From an uncultured Clostridia bacterium (lineage in GTDB: Bacteria; Bacillota_A; Clostridia; Christensenellales; CAG-138), in assembly GCA_946623765.1 (NCBI GenBank), contig CAMORL010000100.1, positions 1-5,897 on the forward strand: DNA of 5,897 nucleotides, read 5' to 3'. The translations under genes and the position numbers were made by a program. Positions 5,888 through 5,897 of this stretch are shown in pieces. The notes under the pieces are model-generated. The model saw only the letters and a program-made list of their open reading frames with translations. It was not told the origin of the DNA and did no database searches. Position 1 is the first letter of the stretch. The number at the start of each line of letters is the position of its first letter.

Positions 5888-5897
5888 ACGGGCGAAT

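Overview
The window reads as chromosomal DNA from a Gram-positive, probably clostridial (Firmicutes) bacterium. The evidence is near-consensus TTGACA/TATAAT promoters, strong purine-rich ribosome binding sites, a Gram-positive-style lipoprotein signal, and an ECF sigma factor whose N-terminus resembles a clostridial ECF subfamily. Base composition is moderately GC-rich, so a gut-type Clostridia (Oscillospirales or Christensenellales-like) is more likely than classical low-GC Clostridium. This placement is an inference. No rRNA, tRNA, CRISPR array, insertion sequence or phage gene was seen. Intergenic spaces are short, the longest about 127 bases, and no gene-free stretch exceeds 300 bases.

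Left part (1-1418): a HAD-superfamily phosphatase gene runs leftward off the window edge and lacks only its last few codons. Back-to-back with it is a rightward gene for a small TM1586-type nitroreductase. The 123-base divergent region holds two face-away sigma-A promoters. A near-perfect 19-bp palindrome covers the -35 box of the nitroreductase promoter and is a plausible operator.

Middle part (1461-2856): a 12-helix MATE-family efflux transporter follows the nitroreductase after 42 bases, with no convincing terminator between them. The two genes are probably co-transcribed, and an intrinsic terminator closes the unit. A flavin reductase next to a multidrug exporter suggests handling of redox-active or toxic small molecules, but the substrate is unknown.

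Right part (2850-5887): a signalling module. An ECF sigma factor gene overlaps by 20 bases the gene for a large single-pass membrane protein. That protein has the layout of an anti-sigma factor: a short cytoplasmic segment without a zinc motif, one membrane helix, a Pro/Glu-rich linker, a lipocalin-like barrel, and two further extracytoplasmic domains. Six bases later comes a lipoprotein of unknown family. The likely scheme is that the membrane protein holds the sigma factor at the membrane, senses something outside through its ectodomain, and is encoded together with a surface lipoprotein that could be a partner or an output. The leader upstream of the sigma gene carries unusual AT-rich repeats at about 21-bp spacing and a 9-bp inverted repeat. 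This leader, together with the sensor ectodomain and the orphan lipoprotein, is the least explained part of the window.
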